DNA of 64,000 nt, taken from Micromonospora cathayae (GTDB lineage: Bacteria; Actinomycetota; Actinomycetes; Mycobacteriales; Micromonosporaceae). The notes under the pieces are model-generated. The model made no database searches. It was not told where the DNA came from and was given only the letters and a program-made list of their open reading frames with translations. The DNA lies in the NCBI RefSeq assembly GCF_028993575.1, contig NZ_CP118615.1, forward strand, positions 5,547,001 through 5,611,000, written 5' to 3'. A program made the position numbers and the translations under genes. This document shows positions 52,137-60,391 of this stretch, one piece after another; the stretch's first letter is position 1; each line of letters begins with the position of its first letter.

Positions 52137-52179
52137 GGTTGACGCATCATCCACAGCAGCTATGGTTGACGCATCAACC
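52137..52179. promoter_or_regulatory. Two MarR-type palindromic operators
   Basis: GGTTGACGCATCAACC (52164-52179) is a perfect 6-4-6 palindrome. GGTTGACGCATCATCC (52137-52152) is a near copy, with centres 27 bases apart. Both lie in the spacer between the MarR gene and the fusion gene, on the same helical face if 10.5 bp per turn is assumed for about 2.6 turns, so this spacing is not exactly in phase. Confidence 0.75.
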
Positions 52180-52197
52180 AGCTTCGGAGGTGCGGTC

Positions 52198-53859
52198 ATG
52201 GCCGACTACGGGCACGATCTGCTGTTCGGAACCTTTCTCACCCCGCACGCCGACCGCGCCGACGAGGTCGTCGCCCTGGCCCGGCTCACCGAACAGGTCG
52301 GGCTGGACCTGGTCACCGTGCAGGACCACCCCTACCAGCCGGCGTTCCTGGACGCGTGGACGCTGCTCTCGGTGATCGCCGCGAGCACCGAACGCGTCCG
52401 CGTCTCACCGAACGTCGCCAACCTGCCCCTGCGGCCCCCGGCCGTGCTCGCCCGCTCGGCCGCGAGCCTCGACCTGCTCAGCGGCGGCCGGGTCGAACTC
52501 GGCCTCGGTGCCGGCGCGTTCTGGGAGGCGATCGCGGCCAACGGCGGCCCGCACCGCACCCCGGCCGAGTCGGTGGCCGCGCTGGACGAGGCCATCCGGA
52601 TCATCCGAGGGCTGTGGGGCCAGGCCGGCCGTAGCGTCCGCGTCGAGGGCAGCCACTACCGGGTCACCGGCGCCAAGGTCGGCCCCCGGCCGGCGCACGA
52701 CGTCGGCATCTGGGTCGGCGCGTACAAACCCCGGATGCTCCGGCTGGTCGGCCGTGCCGCCGACGGCTGGCTACCCAGCCTCGGCTACCTCCAGCTCGAC
52801 CAGCTCCCCGAGCTGAACGCGATCATCGACGACTCGGCGACCCGGGCCGGCCGCTCCCCCGGCGACGTCCGTCGCCTCCTGAACATCACCGGTACCTTCG
52901 GGCCGGGTGGCTCCGGCCCGCTCAGCGGCTCGCCCGAGGAGTGGGCGGAACGGCTGGCCGGGCTCACCCTCGAACACGGCATCTCCACGTTCATCCTCGG
53001 CAGCGACGACCCGACCGACATCCGGCGCTTCGGTGCCGAGGTCGTTCCCCTGGTCCGTGAGCTGGTCGACGCCGCCCGCGCCGGTACCCCGGCACCGCCG
53101 ACGGACGGAGCGGGCACATCCGCCACGACGGACGGAGCGGTGCCGCCGACGGACGAGGCGGTGCCGGCGACGGACGGAGCGGCCAGGTCCGCCGGGCCGG
53201 ACGGTCGCCCGGACCGGACCGGCTCCCCCGCCGGCGACCACACGGTGGCGCGGGAGATCCCCGGGCTCGGGGTGACCCCGACCCCCGACGACGGCCACCG
53301 GCACAGCGACACCGCCGTCTGGGACGAGAGCACCCGTCCGACCGGCCCCGCACCCGAGGCGGGCCGCCGGTACTCGGCGCGGGAACGGGCCCAGGGCCAG
53401 CACCTGGTCGACGTGCACGACCACCTGCGGCAGGAACTCACCCAGGTACGTGACCTGGTGGACCAGGTCGAGGCCGGCACGCTCGGGGTGGCCGCCGCCC
53501 GCTCGCACATCAACACGATGACCCTGCGCCAGAACAACTGGACGCTGGGCGCCTACTGCGAGTCCTACTGCCGGGTGGTGACCACCCACCACACCATCGA
53601 GGACGCCACGATGCTCCCCCACCTGCGCCGGGCCGATCCGCGGCTCGCGCCGGTCACCCGCCGGTTGGAGGAGGAGCACCGAGTGATCCACGGTGTCATC
53701 GAGGCGGTCGACCGGGCCCTGGTCGACCTGGTCAGCGGCGACGGCGACGTCAAGAACCTCCGTTCGGCGGTCGACCTGCTGACCGACACGTTGCTGTCCC
53801 ACCTGTCCTACGAGGAGCGTGAACTGGTCGAGCCCCTGGCCCGGCTCAGCTTCCACTGA
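52198..53859 (+). CDS. LLM oxidoreductase fused to a hemerythrin-like domain
   Basis: A 553-residue two-part protein. Residues about 1-300 are a luciferase-like flavin-dependent oxidoreductase (LTEQVGLDLVTVQDHPYQ, RVRVSPNVANLPLRPP, LLSGGRVELGLGAGAFWEA, PAHDVGIWVGAYKPRML). A low-complexity linker (about 300-395) with TDGA and TDEA repeats joins it to a C-terminal hemerythrin HHE domain (about 400-553) with HHTIEDATMLPH, EEEHRVIH and HLSYEEREL, which supply di-iron ligands. The HHE part could sense oxygen, NO or iron, or feed electrons to the flavin. The GGAGG seven bases before the ATG supports the start. It is probably controlled by the divergent MarR protein. Confidence 0.88.
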   Translation: MADYGHDLLFGTFLTPHADRADEVVALARLTEQVGLDLVTVQDHPYQPAFLDAWTLLSVIAASTERVRVSPNVANLPLRPPAVLARSAASLDLLSGGRVELGLGAGAFWEAIAANGGPHRTPAESVAALDEAIRIIRGLWGQAGRSVRVEGSHYRVTGAKVGPRPAHDVGIWVGAYKPRMLRLVGRAADGWLPSLGYLQLDQLPELNAIIDDSATRAGRSPGDVRRLLNITGTFGPGGSGPLSGSPEEWAERLAGLTLEHGISTFILGSDDPTDIRRFGAEVVPLVRELVDAARAGTPAPPTDGAGTSATTDGAVPPTDEAVPATDGAARSAGPDGRPDRTGSPAGDHTVAREIPGLGVTPTPDDGHRHSDTAVWDESTRPTGPAPEAGRRYSARERAQGQHLVDVHDHLRQELTQVRDLVDQVEAGTLGVAAARSHINTMTLRQNNWTLGAYCESYCRVVTTHHTIEDATMLPHLRRADPRLAPVTRRLEEEHRVIHGVIEAVDRALVDLVSGDGDVKNLRSAVDLLTDTLLSHLSYEERELVEPLARLSFH

Positions 53860-53865
53860 GCCCGG

Positions 53866-54555
53866 TCAGGGCCGGCGGCGCGCCGGACGACGGCGCGCGG
53901 CGCTGCCGCCCGGCGACCCACCCGGGATACCGGCCGGTCGTTCCACCCGGACGGGGTCGCCACGCACCAGTTCGTCGTGGATGCGGCGGCGGGCGGCGGC
54001 GACGGCCCGGCCGGCGGCCTCGTCGCCGTCGGCGAGGCGTCGCCGGATCAGGTCCAGGGCCAGCCGGCGGTTCAGGCTGAACTGCCGCTCGGTGTCGACC
54101 ACGACGACCAGCCCCGACGGGCGGTGCGTCGCCCGGGCGGCGGTGGCGACCTTGTTCCGGCGCTGCCCGCCGGGCCCACCGGTACGGCAGGCGACGACCT
54201 CCACGTCCGCCTCGGCGAACCTGGTCGGTGCCGCCTCGGACGGACTCGGGCCGGCGACGACGTACCAGTTCCGGCGACCGGTACCGGCCCGGTAGGGGCT
54301 GTGCGCCTGCCAGCACAGGGTGCCGGTCCACGAGGCGACGAACGCGTCGGCCCCGTCGCCGGCCACCCGGACCAGGGCCGACCGGTAGGTTCCGGGCCGG
54401 TCGCCGGGAACGGTCCGGCCCCGGGCCACCGTCAGGCCGTGCCGGCCGGCGTCGGCCTCCAGTCGCCGCAGCAGCTCGGCGACCGCCCAGGCGCACTCCT
54501 GCGGGCCCCGTCCGGCGGACAGGACCAGGTGCCGGTGGTCGCCGGCCGGGCTCAC
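53866..54555 (-). CDS. prfH: Peptide chain release factor-like protein PrfH
   Basis: A 229-residue release factor homologue made of the GGQ domain. The catalytic motif is RTGGPGGQRRNK; the family core continues VATAARATHRPSGLVVVVDTERQFSLNRRLA. The N-terminal part (LSAGRGPQECAWAVAELLRRLE) is typical of PrfH. The codon-recognition domain of RF1/RF2 is absent, so it acts without reading a stop codon. The C-terminal tail is Arg/Pro-rich. It overlaps the RtcB gene by four bases (GTGA), the classical PrfH-RtcB2 pair that rescues and repairs ribosomes cut in the decoding centre. Confidence 0.87.
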   Translation of the reverse strand: MSPAGDHRHLVLSAGRGPQECAWAVAELLRRLEADAGRHGLTVARGRTVPGDRPGTYRSALVRVAGDGADAFVASWTGTLCWQAHSPYRAGTGRRNWYVVAGPSPSEAAPTRFAEADVEVVACRTGGPGGQRRNKVATAARATHRPSGLVVVVDTERQFSLNRRLALDLIRRRLADGDEAAGRAVAAARRRIHDELVRGDPVRVERPAGIPGGSPGGSAARRRPARRRP

Positions 54556-55784
54556 GACCGGCCCCGGGCACGGCGGGGGTGGTCCGGGCGGCCCGTCGGC
54601 CGGGCGGAGTCCCGGGGCTGGTCGGCGGTCTTGTACGTGACCAGCGGCACGGTGGTCGCCACCGGGGTGGCCAGCCCGTGCGCGGTGAGGTCCCCGATCA
54701 CCTGCTCGATCCGCTTGTACGCCGTCGGGGCCTCCTCGAACAGCAGTTGCCGGTCGCCGCAGACCACGATCGACCCGACCGGCGTACGGCGCAGCTCGGC
54801 GACCGTGTGCTTGGCCCGTCCCCGGCGTAGCGCGTCGGCGCGGGACATCTTGCGGCCCGCGCCGTGCGCCACCGACCAGTTGGCGTCCGCCCCGGCGTGC
54901 CCGGCCACCAGGTAGGAGCAGGTGCCCCGGGTCCCGGCGACGAGCACGTCCCGGCCGTCCCCGGGTGCCGCGCCCTTGCGGTGCAGGTACGTCCCGTCGC
55001 GGACCTCGACCAGGTTGTGGCACTGGTCGACGACCGGATCGGTGACCCGGGCACCGAGGGCGTGCGCGACCCGGGCCGCGATGAGTCGCCGGTTCAGTGC
55101 GCCCCAGCGCACCGCGGCGTCATGCCGGGCCAGGTAGCCGGCGGGATCGGCGGCGGGGCCCGCGCCGTGCCGCTCGGTGTGCGCCCGCAGGATCCGCTCG
55201 CCCAGCCCCCGTGACCCGCTGTGCACGACCAGGACGAGATCGCCGGCGGCGAGCCCGAGCCGGGCCGCGTGTCCCGGGTCGGTGACGTCCCGGATCCGCG
55301 CCAACTCCACGAAGTGGTTGCCCCGGCCCACCGTCCCCAGTCCTTCGTGGTGAGCGGCCGGGATGTCGGAGCCGACGGCCGTCCAGGCCGGATCGTCGGC
55401 GTCCCGCCCGGGGTCCAACGCACGGTCGAGGTCGGGGAAGCGTCGGGCGAGCTGTTCGGGTACGGCCCGCTTCAGGTCGATCGGGAACACGGCGATGCCG
55501 CAGCCGATGTCCGACCCGACCAGGTGCGGGTAGAGCACGGTGGACGCCATGGCGGCACCGATCGGGGCGCCCTTGCCGGGGTGCAGGTCCGGCATGGCGG
55601 CGACGTGGACCATCCCGTCGAGGGCGGCCACCTGGTGGCACTGCCTGACGGCGTCCGACTCGATCCAGCTGCCGGCGGAGGCGAAGACGGTGACGGTGGC
55701 GGATCCGGGACCCGGGGCGGGCTCCGGCAGACACTCCTGCCCGGACTGCGGCAGAGGTTCCGGAAGGTACTGGGGCTGAGACAA
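54552..55784 (-). CDS. rtcB: RNA-splicing ligase RtcB (RtcB2 type)
   Basis: A 410-residue 3'-phosphate RNA ligase. The metal-binding MPDLHPGKGAPIGAA, VGSDIGCGIA, the Mn-site His in GRGNHFVEL and HSGSRGLG, and the guanylylated His near VAHGAGRKMSR are all present. It joins RNA 2',3'-cyclic phosphate or 3'-phosphate to 5'-OH using GTP and Mn. The TTG at 55784 is a tentative start; a GTG at 55868 is possible. Coupled to prfH downstream. Confidence 0.88.
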   Translation of the reverse strand: MSQPQYLPEPLPQSGQECLPEPAPGPGSATVTVFASAGSWIESDAVRQCHQVAALDGMVHVAAMPDLHPGKGAPIGAAMASTVLYPHLVGSDIGCGIAVFPIDLKRAVPEQLARRFPDLDRALDPGRDADDPAWTAVGSDIPAAHHEGLGTVGRGNHFVELARIRDVTDPGHAARLGLAAGDLVLVVHSGSRGLGERILRAHTERHGAGPAADPAGYLARHDAAVRWGALNRRLIAARVAHALGARVTDPVVDQCHNLVEVRDGTYLHRKGAAPGDGRDVLVAGTRGTCSYLVAGHAGADANWSVAHGAGRKMSRADALRRGRAKHTVAELRRTPVGSIVVCGDRQLLFEEAPTAYKRIEQVIGDLTAHGLATPVATTVPLVTYKTADQPRDSARPTGRPDHPRRARGRS

Positions 55785-55943
55785 GGCGACGTTCTTTCTG
55801 GCGCGGGACAGGAGACAGGACGGCGGCACCACGGCCCGCCCGAGGCGCCTCCGGCGCGTCGGGACCACGGCTCGACAGGGGGTGCGGTCGCTCAGAACGT
55901 CATGCGGTCAGCCTGCCCGGACCCGCCGGGCCGGGCAACGGGT

Positions 55944-56477
55944 TTATCGCCGCCCGGGCAGGTCGGCGAGCCAGCGGTCCAGGGCCGCCGGGGACCGGAA
56001 CAGCAGCACCGGCGGGCCGGACGGATCGGCCTGCCAGACCCGCATCCGTCGCCGGGCCCGGCCGAACGCGGCGACGTGCCACACCAGGACAGAGTCGCGG
56101 GACAGCACACTCCCCCACGACTCACGGTTGCCGTTGCAGATCTCCTCCCGGGTGGACAGCCGACGGAGCGTCCGGCGCAGCAACCGCCAGAAGGAACACC
56201 ACCGGGGATAGTCCAACCCGACGACCAGGTCCGCCCGGTTCAGCGGCACGTCCCGCCACCCGTGGTACGCGCCGTCGAGGATCCACCGGTCGCGGCGGCA
56301 GATCGCCTCGATGCGGCGGCGCTGCTCGGCGACCGGCACCTCGACCCAGCCGGGCTGCCAGAGCTGGTCGTCGACCGGGTACCACGGCAGGTCGAGCCGC
56401 CGCGCCAGCCGTGCCGCGCAGGTGGACTTGCCCGCGCCGTACACCCCGTAGACCAGGATCCGGGACGGTGCGTTCAT
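55944..56477 (-). CDS. P-loop kinase of the adenylate kinase/FlaR-like family
   Basis: A 177-residue nucleotide-binding protein. Walker A is GVYGAGKST, followed by the family features YPVDDQLWQPGW (with a dimerising Trp region), DRWILDGAYHGWR and a lid with RLLRRTLRRLST. It resembles the DNA topology modulation protein FlaR-like and adenylate-kinase-like group; the phosphate acceptor is not known. The ATG at 56477 leaves no room for the long upstream open frame. It lies upstream of the RNA-repair pair on the same strand but with a 159-base gap. Confidence 0.82.
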   Translation of the reverse strand: MNAPSRILVYGVYGAGKSTCAARLARRLDLPWYPVDDQLWQPGWVEVPVAEQRRRIEAICRRDRWILDGAYHGWRDVPLNRADLVVGLDYPRWCSFWRLLRRTLRRLSTREEICNGNRESWGSVLSRDSVLVWHVAAFGRARRRMRVWQADPSGPPVLLFRSPAALDRWLADLPGRR

Positions 56478-56517
56478 CGCGGCAGCGTACGTCGTCGGAG
56501 CCGGCCGCGCCCCGGTC

Positions 56518-56556
56518 GGTCCCGACGGCCGGTCCCGACGGCCGGTCCCGACGGCC
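56518..56556. repeat. Three exact copies of a 13-bp repeat
   Basis: GGTCCCGACGGCC occurs three times in direct tandem at 56518, 56531 and 56544 in the non-coding spacer between the kinase-like gene and the lectin gene. Confidence 0.85.
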
Positions 56557-56620
56557 GGTCCTGTTCGCCGGGGACGGGCCTGGTGGTCGCGACTGTCCCG
56601 CCGGACGTGGGCCCGGTGCC

Positions 56621-56718
56621 GGGCACCCGCGTCCGGCAATGCGCGTCCGGGCACCCGCGTCGGGCGATCCGCGTCCGGGCACCCACGTCGGGCGATCGGC
56701 GTCCGGGAATCCGCCGGA
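56621..56718. repeat. 14-bp (28-bp) minisatellite
   Basis: About seven 14-base units of the pattern GGGCACCCGCGTCC, alternating between a GGGCACCC form and a GGCGATCC form, so the higher-order unit is 28 bases. Non-coding. Confidence 0.75.
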
Positions 56719-56871
56719 CAGGGCCGGCAGCCGCCAGGCTGAGCCGTAGCCGGTGGGCGCGGCCCGCCCCGGTCGGGCGCGATCGCCCGGGCTGCCTGGC
56801 GGGTGGGAACCGCCCACCGCCGGCCGGGTTCGTGGTGGGCCCGGCCCGCACCGGCGGAGAGGAGCATCCCG

Positions 56872-57498
56872 GTGGAGAGAACAGCGTCGTCCCGGTTCGT
56901 GGGGCTCGCGAGGATCAGCGTCGCCGTCGTGGCGGTGCTGGTCACGGTGGCCGCGACGGTCACCGTGGTCACGCCGGCCCCGGCCCGCGCGGACACCCTC
57001 GGCGTCGAGATCGTGAGCGGCCAGACGTGGGGGACCTACCGGGCCGACGTGATGTCGGCCAGCACCGAGCCGATGAAGGGGGTCTTCCTCTGGCCGGACA
57101 ACGCCAGCCTGTCCCAGGAGTTCGACCTGCTCGACAGCGGCAACGGCTTCTTCCGGATCAGGGCCCGCCACTCCGGACAGTGCCTGATGCTGGACTGGCG
57201 CTCGGGCACGTACACCAACGGCACCCCGGTGGTGCAGTACCCGCACTGCTCGGCCGGGTACGCCCCGGGTGAGTGGTCCTCGGAGTGGATCTGGTACCCG
57301 GGAAACGGCTGCACCGGCTGCCTGTTCGACGGGCGGGGCTGGCTCCGGCTGGTCAAGAACCGGGCCACCGGCATGTGCCTGGACACGGCCAACCCGGCCG
57401 GCGGCAGCCCCGGACAGGGCGCGGTGCTCCAGCAGTGGCAGTGCATCACCTCGTCCACCCAGTGGAACTCCTGGAACCAGATGTGGTCGTTCGTCTAG
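56872..57498 (+). CDS. Secreted ricin-type beta-trefoil lectin protein
   Basis: A 208-residue exported protein. The signal peptide (about 1-42; long N region, hydrophobic core, PARAD) is followed by a single beta-trefoil-like domain with IRARHSGQCLMLDWRSG, GTPVVQYPHCSAGY and ATGMCLDTANPAGGSPGQGAVLQQWQCI in pattern, the ricin B QxW elements. It probably binds sugars outside the cell. GAGAGGAG stands seven bases before the GTG. The coding gene for a second secreted protein follows 32 bases later, so they may be co-transcribed. Confidence 0.8.
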   Translation: MERTASSRFVGLARISVAVVAVLVTVAATVTVVTPAPARADTLGVEIVSGQTWGTYRADVMSASTEPMKGVFLWPDNASLSQEFDLLDSGNGFFRIRARHSGQCLMLDWRSGTYTNGTPVVQYPHCSAGYAPGEWSSEWIWYPGNGCTGCLFDGRGWLRLVKNRATGMCLDTANPAGGSPGQGAVLQQWQCITSSTQWNSWNQMWSFV

Positions 57499-57530
57499 CA
57501 CTCCGACCTCACCACCCGAAGGGGGCATCC

Positions 57531-58643
57531 ATGATCCAGATCCGCGCCCGGTACCGGCGCGCCGCAGTCGCGGCGGGCGCCGCGCTGATCCTCACGGCCG
57601 CGCCGATCGGCACCCCACCGGCGTACGCGGACCAGCAGGTCGAGGCGTACACGATCAGCACGACCTACGGCCTCTACCGGTCCACCGGCGGTGCTCCCGT
57701 CATGGTGCACCCCGAACGGGTCGCGCCACCCGGGGCCGGCATCGCCGTGCTCCGGTCCGGATCCAGCAGCGTCACCGCGTTCGCGGTCGGCCTGAGCGGC
57801 GGTCTCGTCGTGTCGCGGACCGAGTCGTCCGGCGCCGGCCCCGCCGTCACCGTCGACGGCCCCTACGACCTGGCCCCACCCGGCGCACCGGTAACGGCTG
57901 CCGGCTCGGACGTGTTCTTCGTCGGCCGCAGCGGCGCTGTCTTCCACCGGTCGTACCTGAGCGGCGCGCCGGTCGGGCCGCGGCCGGTCACCGGGGCCGG
58001 CGTCGCCCCGCCCGGCGCGGTCGTCGCCGCCATCCCCGGCACCACCCCCGGCGTGGCATTCGTCGGCACCGACGGCGCGCTCCGCGTGGTCCGGCGGACC
58101 AGCAGCGGCACCTGGACGAGCACCCCGGCCAGCCCACCGAACTTCGCCACGCCCGGTGGCGGGCTGGCCGCCGTCTCCGCCGTGGCCGGGTTCGTCACCG
58201 GGCTGGACGGGCGGATCTGGCAGCTGGGGCTGACCGGCGGCCCGCTGCCGGACCCGTGGCAGCCGGTCCCCGTCGCCGGGGCCGGGGCCGCGCCGGCCGG
58301 GGCGCACCTCACCGCCGTCCAGTTCGCCGACGGCACGAAGGTCGTCGTGTTCGCCGGTCCCGACGGCGCCGTCCGGGCCACCTCGAACGTCGCCGGAACG
58401 TGGCACGAACCGACCGCGGCCACCGCGTCCGGCGTGGCCCTCCCCGGGAAGCCGGTCGCCGTCACCGTCCACGGCGACCACCTCGACGGGGACTGGTGCG
58501 GCAACGGCCGGGCGTGGCAGATCCGCATCCCCAAGCCGCGCCCGCCGGCAGGCCCCCACCCCGAGCCGTGGGACGCTGTCACCTCCTCGTTCCAGGCCCC
58601 CGCCATCCAGCCCGGCGGACACGTCACCAACGTGCTGCGCTAG
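57531..58643 (+). CDS. Secreted beta-propeller-like protein
   Basis: A 370-residue exported protein. Signal peptide at about 1-32 (PPAYAD). The mature part consists of five or six repeats of about 50 residues with the pattern D-V-F-F-V-G-R-S-G-A-V-F-H, V-A-F-V-G-T-D-G-A-L-R-V and V-V-F-A-G-P-D-G-A-V-R-A, separated by APPGA-type turns. This recalls PLL-type fucose-binding propeller lectins and neuraminidase-like blades. No catalytic residues are seen. GAAGGGGG stands ahead of the ATG. Confidence 0.75.
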   Translation: MIQIRARYRRAAVAAGAALILTAAPIGTPPAYADQQVEAYTISTTYGLYRSTGGAPVMVHPERVAPPGAGIAVLRSGSSSVTAFAVGLSGGLVVSRTESSGAGPAVTVDGPYDLAPPGAPVTAAGSDVFFVGRSGAVFHRSYLSGAPVGPRPVTGAGVAPPGAVVAAIPGTTPGVAFVGTDGALRVVRRTSSGTWTSTPASPPNFATPGGGLAAVSAVAGFVTGLDGRIWQLGLTGGPLPDPWQPVPVAGAGAAPAGAHLTAVQFADGTKVVVFAGPDGAVRATSNVAGTWHEPTAATASGVALPGKPVAVTVHGDHLDGDWCGNGRAWQIRIPKPRPPAGPHPEPWDAVTSSFQAPAIQPGGHVTNVLR

Positions 58644-58715
58644 CGTCACGCCCCCGGTCGTCCGTCCGCCCCGTGTTCCCGGACGACCGGGGACCGGTTT
58701 GGCACAATCGCCGCC

Positions 58716-59676
58716 ATGGACGCTCCCGAACTGGTACTCGTGCTGCGCTACCGCAAGGCGGTGACGTACGGGTTCCACGTCCTGCTCGGCGTGCTCGAAC
58801 AACACGACACCAGCACCCGGTACGAGGTCCGGTTCGGCGAGACCCCGGAGGCGACGGCCGGACACGTCCGGTCGGCGAGGGCGAGACGACGCTGCTGCGG
58901 CTGGTGGACGCGGCCGGCGATCCGACCGGGATCCCCGGTCTCGCCTACCGGGACGCCACCGGCACCGTGGTCCGTACCGGGCGGCCGGAGCGCCGGCCGC
59001 TCGACGAGTTCCGGGGTTTCTCGCTGCGCTGGCACCGGTTCAACGCGTTGGAGATCACCCGCGGCTGTGTGTTCTCCTGCCGGTTCTGCCAGACCCCGTT
59101 CATGTTCTCGGCCCGGTTCCGGCACCGCAGTGTGGCGAACGTCCGCTGGCACGTCGACGCGATGCGGGAGCGGGGCATGCGGGACGTCCGGTTCGTCACG
59201 CCGACCGCGCTGTCGTACGGCAGCCAGACCGACGAGGCGAACCTGGACGCGGTCGAGGAGCTGCTGGCCTCCTGCCGGGAGGGCATCGGCCCGGACGGGC
59301 GGGTGTTCTTCGGCTCGTTCCCCAGCGAGATGTCGAGGAGGGCTTCCGGATCAACGTCGACATGATCTTCGGCATGCCCGGTGAGGACCGGTCCGACGTG
59401 GACGCCTCGCTGCGGCTGGCGCAGGAACTGGCCGACCTCGGGGCCCGGATCCACGCGCACACCTCCATGCCGCTGCCCGGCACCCCGTGGCGCGAGGCAC
59501 CACCCGGGGACGTGGCACCGGAGACCATCCGGGAGGTCGCCCGGCTCTCCCGGCGGGGTGCCCTCTACGGGCACTGGCAGAAGCAGCGCGACCACGCGGC
59601 CCGGCTGGCCGCCGCCGCCGACGCGTACCCGAGGCCGGGCCGCAGCCGCACCATCCTGCCCGTCGTGGAGCGCTGA
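58716..59676 (+). pseudogene. Broken B12-binding/radical SAM protein gene
   Basis: Three pieces of one radical SAM protein (TIGR04013-like) lie in different frames. The N terminus (MDAPELVLVLRYRKAVTYGFHVLL) runs to about 58865. The middle resumes in another frame at GEGETTLLRLVD (about 58880) and carries the Fe-S cluster motif RGCVFSCRFCQTP; it runs to about 59335. The C terminus starts in the third frame at EEGFRINVDMIFGMPGE and ends with the stop at 59676. The two joins lack blocks normally present (much of the B12-binding domain, and the region between FFGSFPSE and the EEGF motif). It looks like two internal deletions, so the gene is not functional. Confidence 0.78.
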
Positions 59677-59721
59677 TCCTTTCGCCGACCCGGCCCTCTC
59701 CCCCGGCACCGGGACCAGCCG

Positions 59722-59859
59722 GTGCACGTGATCGCCCGTCGGTACGGCTTCACCAGTCCGGCCCACTTCAGCCGGTTGTTCGCCCGCACGTACGGTCAGC
59801 CGCCCCACGACGACCGCCGGACCGGCCAGGAACGGGCCATCGTGCACGGAATGCAATGA
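59722..59859 (+). pseudogene. Remnant of an AraC-family regulator
   Basis: A 45-codon fragment whose translation, VIARRYGFTSPAHFSRLFARTYG, is the second helix-turn-helix of an AraC protein. The rest of the gene is missing. It lies just after the broken radical SAM gene, which suggests a shared deletion history. Confidence 0.65.
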
Positions 59860-59968
59860 GCGTGCGCTGACGGTCATCGCGGGCCGACCGCCCGGCGGGG
59901 CAGGCTGACGACAGGACGACAGCCGGCCCGTACGTGGCACGGGCCCGACATCCGCAGGAGGATCCGAC

Positions 59969-60343
59969 ATGCTCCGACGTACGAGAGTCGCCGCGCTCGG
60001 CGCGGCCACGGCAGCGGCCCTGACCGCGACCCTCGCCGTCGCCACCCCGGCGCACGCCGACGCGTTCCGGTGCGGTGACTGGGGCAGCGACCCGCGCGCC
60101 TGGTGCGCCTAAGTGAAGAACGCGCCGAGCGGGCTGACCGTCCGCTCCGGACCCGGCACCGGCTACTCGGCGGTCGGCACCCTGGCCAACGGGCAGAAGG
60201 TCGAGGTGGACTGCTGGGGGTACGGCACCTCGGTCAACGGCTACAACATCTGGAGCCGGCTGTACTCGCCGGCCGGACAGCGCTGGGTCAGCGACTACTA
60301 CCTGACCACCGGACGGGTACAGGACTACGTGCCCAAGTGCTGA
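59969..60343 (+). pseudogene. Secreted SH3-domain protein interrupted by a TAA stop
   Basis: ATG 59969 (with AGGAGGATCC ahead) starts a good signal peptide (MLRRTRVAALGAATAAALTA, ending AHADA) and a short Cys-containing segment (FRCGDWGSDPRAWCA). A TAA at 60110 then ends the frame. The same frame continues at once (from 60113) with a bacterial SH3-like domain, VRSGPGTGYSAVGTLANGQKVEVDC, to a stop at 60343. One nonsense change therefore splits one ~124-residue protein. Fusion of the halves would give a normal secreted SH3 protein. Confidence 0.75.
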
Positions 60344-60344
60344 G

Positions 60345-60391
60345 CGGTCCGGCGGCCGGCCGGGGGACACTCCCCGGCCGGTCGCGGACCG
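60345..60391. terminator. Two-tier hairpin between converging genes
   Basis: Inner stem CCGGCCGGGG/CCCCGGCCGG (60356-60365 and 60372-60381) with a GACACT loop, outer stem CGGTCCG/CGGACCG (60345-60351 and 60385-60391). It sits exactly between the SH3 gene and the pnkp stop and can work both ways. Confidence 0.8.
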
